Below are positions 21,010-28,896 of a stretch of DNA of 40,630 nt, piece by piece (the first letter of the stretch is position 1; the number at the start of each line of letters is the position of its first letter). The translations under genes were made by a program, and so were the position numbers. The notes under the pieces were generated by a model. It did no database searches and was not told the DNA's origin. It was given only the letters and a program-made list of their open reading frames with translations. Source of the stretch: Chloroflexota bacterium (lineage in GTDB: Bacteria > Chloroflexota > Dehalococcoidia > Lucifugimonadales > Australimonadaceae); NCBI GenBank assembly GCA_002719775.1, contig PBEP01000002.1, positions 83,147 to 123,776 of the forward strand. Reading direction: 5' to 3'.

Positions 21010-21540
21010 TCAAAATCTGCTGAGCCAGTGACAACTTGGTTTGGCCTCTAGAGTACCTCTAATATCTCGTGCTTCCGTAGCACCACTCTCTAGCATAGCT
21101 CCTCTAACATTGCGATACTGACTTTTGGTTACATCGACTGCGACAACCCATTTCCCGCCAATAAGTGTGTTGAGGTAATTATCTGCAATTTCTTGGTCCA
21201 GTCCTCTCACAGACCCAAACATCATTCCCAACCAACCGCCAAATGCCGCACCAAATTTCCAAGATGTAGCCAATATTATCACTTTCACTGGGTTGTCAGC
21301 AGTAATTAGAATAAATAAAAAAATGAAGGGGATTTCACAAATCAAAGCTCCCCAAAGTCCCCATCTAAGCCCAGTCCTTAACATAGACTCACCCCGCTCA
21401 AGCAGTGGACTTTGAGATGACGCAAAGTTCGCAGGGTTTAGTATTTCAACATTACGAACTTCCTGGGCAGAATATTCCAACAACGCAACAGCGCGCTCGG
21501 CACTGGCACGTTCATTGAAGACACCGACGATATTGTTCAT
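21010..21540 (-). CDS. General stress protein 17M-like / hypothetical membrane protein
   Basis: NNIVGVFNERASAERAVALLEYSAQEVRNVEIL N-terminus; central hydrophobic and glycine-rich segments. Confidence 0.55.
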   Translation of the reverse strand: MNNIVGVFNERASAERAVALLEYSAQEVRNVEILNPANFASSQSPLLERGESMLRTGLRWGLWGALICEIPFIFLFILITADNPVKVIILATSWKFGAAFGGWLGMMFGSVRGLDQEIADNYLNTLIGGKWVVAVDVTKSQYRNVRGAMLESGATEARDIRGTLEAKPSCHWLSRF

Positions 21541-21558
21541 AGTCCAGAATTTAAGTAA

Positions 21559-22314
21559 TTACTTTTTCAAATTTTGATCAAAAAAGTTAACTAATTTGGG
21601 CCAAGCGTCTTGAGCTGAATTTTCCCTATAAGTGTTTGGGTTGGAAAAGTCCATAAATGCATGGCCAGTGTCATTATAGGAATGAAATTCATGCTCTTTG
21701 TTATTCGCAATCAGTACGGATTCTAGTTCTTTTACCACTTCTGGGGTGGGGTTTTGGTCGTCATTTCCAAAAAAACCAACCACAGGACAGTTTACAGAGC
21801 TTGCAAGTTCTAACGGAGTCTCACCCTCATCACCCCATGATCCATTTAGCATCGCACCATAGAACACTCCAGATGCCTTTAGGTCGGAATTCTTTGCAGC
21901 CATTAACAAAGCTACACGTCCACCCATACAAAATCCTGTTATCCCCAATGGGAGACCATTTACTGTTTCATGGTCTCTAAGCATATCAATCGTTGCATCT
22001 ACGTCTCTAATCACCTCAGAGTCTTTAAACTGAGCCAGTTTACCCATTAGCTTTGGTAATCGATCGGGAGACCCAGCAGGCAAGGCTGCAACTTCTTCCA
22101 GAATATTGTCTTTTTGCCTATGGAAAAGATCCGGTGCTGCCGCAACATACCCGGCAGAAGATAAGCGATCACACATAGTCTGAACAAAAGTGTCGACACC
22201 TCCAGCGTGCTGAATAACTACTACACCGGGAGCATTGCTTCCGTCGTTAGGTGTGGAAACATAAACATTCATTGAATCTTGATCTACTTCGAGAGTTGTC
22301 CAGTTAGAAGCCAT
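21559..22314 (-). CDS. Dienelactone hydrolase family protein
   Basis: GITGFCMGGR Cys nucleophile elbow; VVIQHAGG; YNDTGHAFMDF. Confidence 0.9.
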   Translation of the reverse strand: MASNWTTLEVDQDSMNVYVSTPNDGSNAPGVVVIQHAGGVDTFVQTMCDRLSSAGYVAAAPDLFHRQKDNILEEVAALPAGSPDRLPKLMGKLAQFKDSEVIRDVDATIDMLRDHETVNGLPLGITGFCMGGRVALLMAAKNSDLKASGVFYGAMLNGSWGDEGETPLELASSVNCPVVGFFGNDDQNPTPEVVKELESVLIANNKEHEFHSYNDTGHAFMDFSNPNTYRENSAQDAWPKLVNFFDQNLKK

Positions 22315-22409
22315 AGATTCTCCTTAAATTGTCGTAAATTATCGAAAACCCGATCCTATCGCATTAGTCCCTTTAATGATAGAACATACAATTGAGACAG
22401 GAGAGATTT

Positions 22410-22781
22410 ATGAACATACACCAATCAACTCCATTGCCAATCAAGTCGGATATATTCTATGTAACTCAAGTAACTGAAGGCACATTGCTTGAAGACGTTG
22501 TCGGGGCAGACATCGTATTTGTTGAAGCCCATCAGACTTCTCAGATTCATCGCCACAATGAATCTGAAACAGTACTTTATATTCTTCAGGGTTCGGGGAT
22601 CTTGCAAGTCAATGATCAAAAAGTGCAAATCAAAGCGGGGCTCCAAGTTTGTATCAGCAAGGGGGATTATCACGGAGTAATTACTTCGTCCCATTCTCTA
22701 ACATTCCTATCGATACAAAGTCCTCCAATACTTAACAAGAAAAATGGGACATTAGACTTTGAAAAAAAGGATTTATTTTAG
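22410..22781 (+). CDS. Small cupin-domain protein
   Basis: QIHRHNESETVLYILQGSGILQVNDQKVQI cupin motif; start at MNIHQS after GGAG RBS. Confidence 0.82.
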   Translation: MNIHQSTPLPIKSDIFYVTQVTEGTLLEDVVGADIVFVEAHQTSQIHRHNESETVLYILQGSGILQVNDQKVQIKAGLQVCISKGDYHGVITSSHSLTFLSIQSPPILNKKNGTLDFEKKDLF

Positions 22782-22816
22782 CTTTTATAAAACCTGAAAC
22801 ATGTAAGGGAGTACGT

Positions 22817-23188
22817 ATGGAAAATTACAATCCTCTGACAGACCAAGAGCGTTACATTATAGACCTTAAAGGAACTGAACCTCCATTTTCTGGCGAATAT
22901 GACAATTTTTTCGAACAAGGAATCTACATTTGCAAAAAATGTAACTCCGAACTTTATAGATCAGAGGATAAATTCGATGGTCATTGTGGATGGCCAGCAT
23001 TTGACGAGGAATTCTCTGGGTCAGTTAAAAGGCTTCCGGACATGGATGGGTTTAGAACAGAAATTGAATGCTCAAAATGCGGAGGTCACTTGGGGCACAT
23101 ATTTGAAGGCGAGGGTTTTACTAGCAAAAACACACGACACTGTGTTAACTCTTTATCTATACGTTTTATTCCGGGATCTGCCAAATGA
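22817..23188 (+). CDS. msrB: Peptide-methionine (R)-S-oxide reductase
   Basis: CGWPAFDE, CSKCGGHLGHIFEGEG, TRHCVNSLSIRF; catalytic residue is Cys (not Sec); two CxxC zinc motifs. Confidence 0.92.
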   Translation: MENYNPLTDQERYIIDLKGTEPPFSGEYDNFFEQGIYICKKCNSELYRSEDKFDGHCGWPAFDEEFSGSVKRLPDMDGFRTEIECSKCGGHLGHIFEGEGFTSKNTRHCVNSLSIRFIPGSAK

Positions 23189-23196
23189 TTATCTAA

Positions 23197-23282
23197 TGGT
23201 GGGGAAGGCGGGACTCGAACCCGCACGCCCATTGGGCACATGATCCTAAGTCATGCCCGTCTGCCAGTTCCGGCACTTCCCC
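23197..23282 (-). tRNA. tRNA-Leu (anticodon UAG), CCA encoded
   Basis: Minus strand GGGGAAG acceptor ... CATGA-CTTAGGA-TCATG anticodon arm, long variable arm TGCCCAATGGGCG, GCGGGTTCGAGTCCCGC T-arm, CTTCCCCACCA. Confidence 0.95.
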
Positions 23283-23291
23283 TACAAATCA

Positions 23292-23687
23292 CTATATAAC
23301 CTCTGCCCCTGCCAAGCATGCTATTTCGTCCTTGTCCGAGCTTGCTCCGCTAGCACCTATGCCACCTACCAGTTCACCATTTTCAAAAATTGGTACAGCA
23401 CCCTGCCAAAATGTGAAGTCTCCTCCTGATTTTGAAACAAGTGAGGCTTGAATTCCAACGGGCAGGCGATCTGCAATAGCTCCACTTTTTTCGCCATAAG
23501 TTGCAGAAACTCTAGCTTTTCCCTGAGCTACTATGGACGTCATTGCCCCAGAACCGGTCATCTTCGCTATAGCGATTGGTCTTCCGGATAGATCCATTAC
23601 AGCAAATGCCATCTTAGTATTTAATTCTTCAGCTTTTGCTATTGCTGTTTCAATTATCCTTGCGGCCCTCTCATAAGTTAAAGCCAT
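23292..23687 (-). CDS. GlcG/HbpS-family (heme-degrading-like) protein
   Basis: DLSGRPIAIAKMTGSGAMTSIVAQGKARVSA...GGVPIF-type pattern GAVPIFENGELVGGIGASGASSDKDEIA. Confidence 0.85.
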   Translation of the reverse strand: MALTYERAARIIETAIAKAEELNTKMAFAVMDLSGRPIAIAKMTGSGAMTSIVAQGKARVSATYGEKSGAIADRLPVGIQASLVSKSGGDFTFWQGAVPIFENGELVGGIGASGASSDKDEIACLAGAEVI

Positions 23688-23721
23688 TCTTATGCCTTTC
23701 TCGACTTTATATTCTTTGATA

Positions 23722-24477
23722 TCAAGTCGGTTGTGATCTTAAGTCAATTCCACAGTTGGAGCAGTTTGCTACAAATCTTTCAATTAATTTGCCGCATTCA
23801 GGGTTAGGGCATCTGGGTTTGCCAGGCATTGCTAATATTAAAGCTAGAAGTACTACATGGGAAAAAGGACCATGATTAGGGAACATTGGTCCCATTATCC
23901 CGCCACCTAATGAGATAATTGACCAAAATAACCAATGCCTACCCTTCTGAGAAGCTACTATTGGTGAACAAATAATACTTATCAGGAAAACGGGCATGAA
24001 AACCATCTCGTTTAATCTATCAGGCCCAAAAATGCTAAACAAAGTTACAGAATAGAAAGCGTCCAATATGAATGCCACAAAAAATGCTAGGCCCAGATGC
24101 ATCCTTCCAAATCTAAAGCTAAACCCTTTTCCCCAACCAGACCACTGAAGTTGATCCACTGATTGGCTATTGTCTGTTATTTTTGCCTGACCCATTTCAG
24201 GAGAATTAACTGGCAATGGAACTGCAGTCTTCGCAACGTTGCTAGCAACTGAATCAAGCAAGTTACTATCCTGATCATCCTTGGAATCTTTAACAGCTTG
24301 ATCGTAGATTCTACGTCTTTCGGTATCTGTTAAAACTTCAAGTGCGTCATTCAGAATTTGTTTTTCGGCTATATTGAGGTTTTTGTTCGTTATTAGTTTC
24401 TGGTAAGCACTCTTGATTTCCTCCTGGCTGGCGGAATCTGCTATACCCAGCAGTTCATAATAGGTTTTCATATTCAT
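23722..24477 (-). CDS. J-domain-like membrane protein with C-terminal zinc ribbon
   Basis: YYELLGIADSASQEEIKSAYQKL...ILNDALEVLTDTERRRIYDQ; hydrophobic helices; CPNPECGKLIERFVANCSNCG. Confidence 0.78.
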   Translation of the reverse strand: MNMKTYYELLGIADSASQEEIKSAYQKLITNKNLNIAEKQILNDALEVLTDTERRRIYDQAVKDSKDDQDSNLLDSVASNVAKTAVPLPVNSPEMGQAKITDNSQSVDQLQWSGWGKGFSFRFGRMHLGLAFFVAFILDAFYSVTLFSIFGPDRLNEMVFMPVFLISIICSPIVASQKGRHWLFWSIISLGGGIMGPMFPNHGPFSHVVLLALILAMPGKPRCPNPECGKLIERFVANCSNCGIDLRSQPT

Positions 24478-24497
24478 TCCTAAATGCTTAACTTCGT

Positions 24498-24986
24498 TTA
24501 TAAATTTTTATAAATATTCAGTATTTCGCTCTTATCAGGAAAGCCATACCTTTTGTACACAACTCTCCCCTCACTGTTAATTATTAGCATACTGGGTGTT
24601 CCTAAAATTTCATAATTGCGAAACACATTCATTCCTTCTTCACTTCTGGCATTGAACCTAAGAAATTGCCAGCCCATAACTTCAAACTCCGACTCAAGCT
24701 CGTCAACTACGAACTTGGCACTCAGGCAAATAATTCAGTTGTCTGAATAAAGATACAGTAGAATTGGTTTCTTCTCTTCTACGGCAACATTCAGTTCATT
24801 AAGTGTAGCAATTCTAGAACTATCTGTTTTCAAGGAGTCGTAAGAGCCGACTATCGCTACCGTAATCATCAAAATAACCAAGATGACTTTTTTAGACTTA
24901 AAGTTTTTAAAAATAGAAATTACTGAAACTACAATAAAGAACAAAATCAACAACAATGCTGAGTTTAGATTAACGAATTCATTCAT
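24498..24986 (-). CDS. Membrane-anchored thioredoxin-fold protein with UxxC redox motif; probable selenoprotein
   Basis: ORF 24735-24986 continues in frame after TGA: ...KKPILLYLYSDN-U-IICLSAKFVVDELESEFEVMGWQFLRFNARSEEGMNVFRNYEILGTPSMLIINSEGRVVYKRYGFPDKSEILNIYKNL-TAA. Two N-terminal TM helices, Trx cis-Pro motif GTPS. Confidence 0.88.
24695..24717 (-). promoter_or_regulatory. Candidate SECIS hairpin (Trx-like gene)
   Basis: CAAGTTCGT-AGTTG-ACGAGCTTG: 9-bp stem (one G-U wobble), 5-nt loop, starting 18 nt after the UGA. Confidence 0.7.
24735..24737 (-). other. In-frame UGA, predicted selenocysteine codon (UxxC)
   Basis: TGA is exactly at the first position of a CxxC-type motif (U-I-I-C). Confidence 0.85.
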
Positions 24987-25005
24987 CGAAAATAATGCCT
25001 ATAGC

Positions 25006-26430
25006 TTACTTCGCTAATTCCGCCAAAATTCTGGAGCTAGAAGCAGAGCTTTCATATGCATCAGCAATTTTATATAAGGTACTTTCAGCAAACGGCCTAC
25101 CTATCAACTGCAAACCAACAGGCATTCCATCGCTAAATCCGCACGGAACGCTGATTGATGGTAGCCCAGTACGGTTTGATAAGTGGGTGGCTCTACCCAT
25201 AATTTCATCTCTTGTAAGTCTGAGGGAATATTCAACACCCTTAATGTTAACTACGTCAGCATCAATATTTATTGCTGGAAGGGGTGCAGTGGGTGTTGCA
25301 ATAGCGTCTACTTTAGAAAAGGCTTCTGCAAAACCTTCTTTAATTAAACGCTGTAGCTTGTGAGCTTTAATATAATCCCTCGCAAGTATAAATTGTGTCG
25401 CAAGGAGGCCTACCAGTAAATCAGGTGAAACGCCATGCCCGTGATTTTTGAGTAATTTTTGGGCAGTTACTGACATTTCGCTAGCCATCAAAACCCACAA
25501 TGCCCCAGCATATTCAGTATACGGGAGCTTTATATCTACAACGGTCGCCCCAAGCTCTTCTAATGCACTTATTGATTGACGAACTTTCACTTCAACTTCG
25601 TCATCTATAACATCAAAGTAATGGTTCAAAGGTACTCCTATCTTAATTCCTTCTAGATCAGTACCAATATCTTTTGAGAAATCTGGCAAAGGTAACTTCA
25701 CTGTTGTTGGGTCATGAATATCATGGCCCACGTATGACTGTAATACGACCGCGCTATCAGCTACTGTTCTGGTAATTGGTGATATGTGATCACCGTCGTA
25801 GCTAGTCAACATTAGTCCTCTTTGGCTAGCTCTACCAAATGTTTGCTTCATTCCCACTACACCACAACAATGCGCAGGAAACCTGACAGATCCACCTATA
25901 TCTGTCCCTAACGACGCGAAGGTTATACATGCAGCCACGTTCGCTCCACTACCCCCACTAGAACCTCCAGGGATTTTTTCTATATCCCATGGATTTTTAA
26001 CAAACCCGTAGTGTGGATTATTGGATCTACCTCCAGCTGCTAGTTCATGTAAATTTTCCTTACCTAGAATAATTGCACCTGCTTGTTTCAATTTAGTAAC
26101 TACATGAGCATCAACTGAAGCAATATTTTCGTTCAGGGCTTTTGTACCTGCAGTGGACCTTACTCCTGCAACTTCGATGTTGTCTTTTATGCCTATCGGG
26201 ATCCCGTCTAGTGGACCAAAGTATTCCCCGTTTCCAATAGCCTTTTCCCTTTTCTTCGCCTGGTCCATTGCATAATCAAACATTGGTGTTATGAAAGTGT
26301 TTAAATAAGATAATTTTTCAGCTTGAATGATAGCGCTTTGAGTGATCTCAACTGGAGATACTTTCTTAGTTTGAATCATTGGCGCAATCTCTGTAATCGA
26401 CATATGAAGAAGAGAATTAGAAGAACTCAT
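25006..26430 (-). CDS. Amidase signature family hydrolase (GatA/AtzE-like)
   Basis: GIPIGIKDNIEVAGVRSTAGTKAL, GGSSGGSGANVAACITFASLGTDIGGSVRFPA (Ser-cisSer-Lys triad). Confidence 0.9.
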   Translation of the reverse strand: MSSSNSLLHMSITEIAPMIQTKKVSPVEITQSAIIQAEKLSYLNTFITPMFDYAMDQAKKREKAIGNGEYFGPLDGIPIGIKDNIEVAGVRSTAGTKALNENIASVDAHVVTKLKQAGAIILGKENLHELAAGGRSNNPHYGFVKNPWDIEKIPGGSSGGSGANVAACITFASLGTDIGGSVRFPAHCCGVVGMKQTFGRASQRGLMLTSYDGDHISPITRTVADSAVVLQSYVGHDIHDPTTVKLPLPDFSKDIGTDLEGIKIGVPLNHYFDVIDDEVEVKVRQSISALEELGATVVDIKLPYTEYAGALWVLMASEMSVTAQKLLKNHGHGVSPDLLVGLLATQFILARDYIKAHKLQRLIKEGFAEAFSKVDAIATPTAPLPAINIDADVVNIKGVEYSLRLTRDEIMGRATHLSNRTGLPSISVPCGFSDGMPVGLQLIGRPFAESTLYKIADAYESSASSSRILAELAK

Positions 26431-26624
26431 TGAGCATATCCTCCATCATCAGCCCTCATAACAATTCCTGAATACTCACCGTCTAAATCAAGCTCGTCCA
26501 ATCGATTTAGCTCATCTACCCATGACTGAACAGCACCCACCGCGTCGGCTAATTGGGAATCTGTCATTGTAAGTCCACCAAATTCTGTCAAAATCCTCTT
26601 AAGGGTTTCAGGGCTGATAGGCAT
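26427..26624 (-). CDS. Small GatC/AtzG-like amidase partner subunit
   Basis: 65-aa protein, TGA stop overlaps amidase ATG; helical LADAVGAVQSWVDELNRLDELDLDGEYSGIVMRADD; GGAGG RBS. Confidence 0.65.
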   Translation of the reverse strand: MPISPETLKRILTEFGGLTMTDSQLADAVGAVQSWVDELNRLDELDLDGEYSGIVMRADDGGYAQ

Positions 26625-26744
26625 AAAACCTCCAATTTGCAAATGTAGGAAAGTTCGCTTCTACTTAAAGACTAAGAAATAGTATCTACTATTTCCAGAT
26701 AGTTGAAATGGTGATTAAGCAAATATTTTTTATAGAGGTGTGTA

Positions 26745-27545
26745 GTGAAATTAAATAATAAGGTGGCAATAATCACGGGAGTAGGGCCCAACATTGGTAG
26801 AGCTGTAGCGCTTGGTTTTGCGAAAGAGGGGGCAAAAATTGCATGCAACCATCGAAGGCCAGAAGCAGCTCAAAGCACCTCTGGTTTAATACAAGCAGAT
26901 GGTGGCCAATCCATTCCTATCGCATGTGATGTTGCTGATGAAAATAGCGTTAGTGATGCCGTAGGAGAGGTAATCAAGAAGTGGGGCAAAGTGGATATCC
27001 TTGTAAATAATGCTGCGCAAATCAACCCTAAAGGTGTCTTGGACATGCCTTATTCGGAATTCAAGGAGCAAATGGCATCCATCATCGATGGTACTTTTTT
27101 ATGGACTAAGTACGCTGCGAAGTCAATGGTCGAAAATGGTATCAAAGGCAGCATTATCAATGTAATCACCTGTGCAGCTTGGCAAGGTGAACCTGGTAAC
27201 GTGGGTTACACAACATCGAAAGCTGGCGTCCTAAATTTCACTCGGTCAGTAGCAATGGAATTGGCGCAATACGGTATAAGGGTCAATAATATGACACCCA
27301 CTGCCACTCAACCTGAAGATCAAGAAGCTATTTCGAGAAGGAACCAAAAATCTAAAATGATGGATAGTAGGTCGTTTAAAATGGATTACGATGCGATTCC
27401 ACTTGGCCGGAAACCAACTCCAAGTGACTATTTACCTGCATTTTTGTACTTAGCGTCCGATGATTCTTCTATGGTTACCGGATCAAATTTGACAGTTGAT
27501 GGGGGAGTTTTGGCAAAATATTGGCCTTGGTATCCTCAGGTATAA
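26745..27545 (+). CDS. Short-chain dehydrogenase/reductase (SDR)
   Basis: KVAIITGVGPNIGRAVALGFAKEGA; NNAAQ; YTTSKAG catalytic YxxxK; NLTVDGG. Confidence 0.93.
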   Translation: MKLNNKVAIITGVGPNIGRAVALGFAKEGAKIACNHRRPEAAQSTSGLIQADGGQSIPIACDVADENSVSDAVGEVIKKWGKVDILVNNAAQINPKGVLDMPYSEFKEQMASIIDGTFLWTKYAAKSMVENGIKGSIINVITCAAWQGEPGNVGYTTSKAGVLNFTRSVAMELAQYGIRVNNMTPTATQPEDQEAISRRNQKSKMMDSRSFKMDYDAIPLGRKPTPSDYLPAFLYLASDDSSMVTGSNLTVDGGVLAKYWPWYPQV

Positions 27546-27577
27546 ACTATAGTAATAAATTTACTCAGGAGAATTAG

Positions 27578-27901
27578 ATGCCCTATATAGACGCTATAGA
27601 ATCGTCACCCGAACACTATAAGTTAGTGAAATGGCATGGTGACAACAGATTAATTGAATTCACATTAAAAGCAGGTGAAAGGGACTCCCTACACTCGCAC
27701 CAAGAATCAATCGTATATTTTTTAAGCGGTGGCAAAATCAGTAAACATGAGCGCGGTGGTGAAATTACTGAAGAAACTTTTGAAGACGGAAGTACCATCA
27801 CATTGGGCACTTGGATGGGGCATTTTGAAAATATCGGTGAGACTGATATCCGTGCCTTAATTTTTGAGGTGATGCGCATACGGTCAGCAGCAGGGGGCTA
27901 G
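27578..27901 (+). CDS. Small cupin-domain protein
   Basis: ERDSLHSHQESIVYFLSGGKI cupin motif. Confidence 0.8.
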   Translation: MPYIDAIESSPEHYKLVKWHGDNRLIEFTLKAGERDSLHSHQESIVYFLSGGKISKHERGGEITEETFEDGSTITLGTWMGHFENIGETDIRALIFEVMRIRSAAGG

Positions 27902-27971
27902 CACCGGCCTACATACAGTTGTATGGTTAAGGTAATTTCACAGAACGTGAGTATTCTTACGGAGGAAAAAA

Positions 27972-28838
27972 ATGGCGCTCCCAGATCTTTCAAAATACGA
28001 AAAGTATGAACAATTAACACAAGGAAAAGTGCGGTACTACGAAGCTGGCACAGGGAAAGATGTTCTTTTGTTACATGGTATGGGTGTATACACCTCAGCA
28101 GATACGTTCCAATTTCAATTTGAACCCCTCGCGGAAAAGTATCACGTGATTGCGCTAGATTACCTAGGTTTTGGTAACAGCGATCGTGTTTTGGGTAATG
28201 GTCCAACTTTCGATGTGATCGTAGACGGGATTAGGGAATTTCTCGACATCAAAGGATTAGAGAAAGTGCACATAGTTGGTCACAGTGCAGGCCCTTGGTT
28301 TGGTGGGATTTTAACCTATGAGAGCCCTGATCGAGTTCTTAGTTTAACTGGTATTGGTTCCGCTGGCATGAACGCTACACCCGTAGCATCTGTATCTGGT
28401 TATCAGGCACCAACTGCTGAAAGCACCAAGGCCTCTAACATGAACAGTGTTTATGAAGGCTCCAGCCTTACCGAAGAAATGGCAGGAGAAATGGGTCTCC
28501 AGATGCTTAAATATGCCAACAGAGAAGGCGCCGTTGATGGTCTGCGTCCTCTTGTCAATCAAATGGCAGATGCTAACGTTCGTAAGTCATACTTACTACA
28601 AAGGCGATTGCCTTTCATAAAATGTCCTGTTTATTTTATTTGGGGTGAGTCAGAAGGGATTGACCCTGGCCCAACTTGGACTGAAGAGTGGGAATCCACT
28701 GGACACAACCCAGGCAAAGGCTCTAAGCCTTGGGTCGCCCCAAACACTAAGTTCGACATGATTCCTGGAGCAACGCATAACCTTCACTGGGAACACCCAG
28801 AATTGATCACTAAATTACTCAGTGATTTTATTGGTTAG
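27972..28838 (+). CDS. Alpha/beta hydrolase
   Basis: LLHGMGV, VGHSAGPW nucleophile elbow, ATHNLHWEHPE catalytic His. Confidence 0.9.
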   Translation: MALPDLSKYEKYEQLTQGKVRYYEAGTGKDVLLLHGMGVYTSADTFQFQFEPLAEKYHVIALDYLGFGNSDRVLGNGPTFDVIVDGIREFLDIKGLEKVHIVGHSAGPWFGGILTYESPDRVLSLTGIGSAGMNATPVASVSGYQAPTAESTKASNMNSVYEGSSLTEEMAGEMGLQMLKYANREGAVDGLRPLVNQMADANVRKSYLLQRRLPFIKCPVYFIWGESEGIDPGPTWTEEWESTGHNPGKGSKPWVAPNTKFDMIPGATHNLHWEHPELITKLLSDFIG

Positions 28839-28857
28839 ATTTCCTGATAATACAAAT

Positions 28858-28883
28858 AGGCGGTTGTGCTAACACAACCGCCT
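28858..28883. terminator. Perfect intercistronic hairpin (terminator or mRNA-processing/stability element)
   Basis: AGGCGGTTGTG-CTAA-CACAACCGCCT, 11-bp perfect stem; no long T-tract on + strand. Confidence 0.55.
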
Positions 28884-28896
28884 GAGAAGAATTAGC

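Noticed and set aside
22817-23188. MsrB as another selenoprotein
   Set aside because: The catalytic position is Cys (TRHCVNS), and the TGA at the end is a true stop followed by the tRNA-Leu gene.
22899-23243. 114-aa ORF overlapping msrB and the tRNA
   Set aside because: Out-of-frame shadow of msrB running into the tRNA-Leu; the ending GLEPARPLGT is translated tRNA.
23197-23282. tRNA-Sec (selC)
   Set aside because: The anticodon is UAG and the structure is a normal tRNA-Leu; no UCA-anticodon tRNA was seen in the window.
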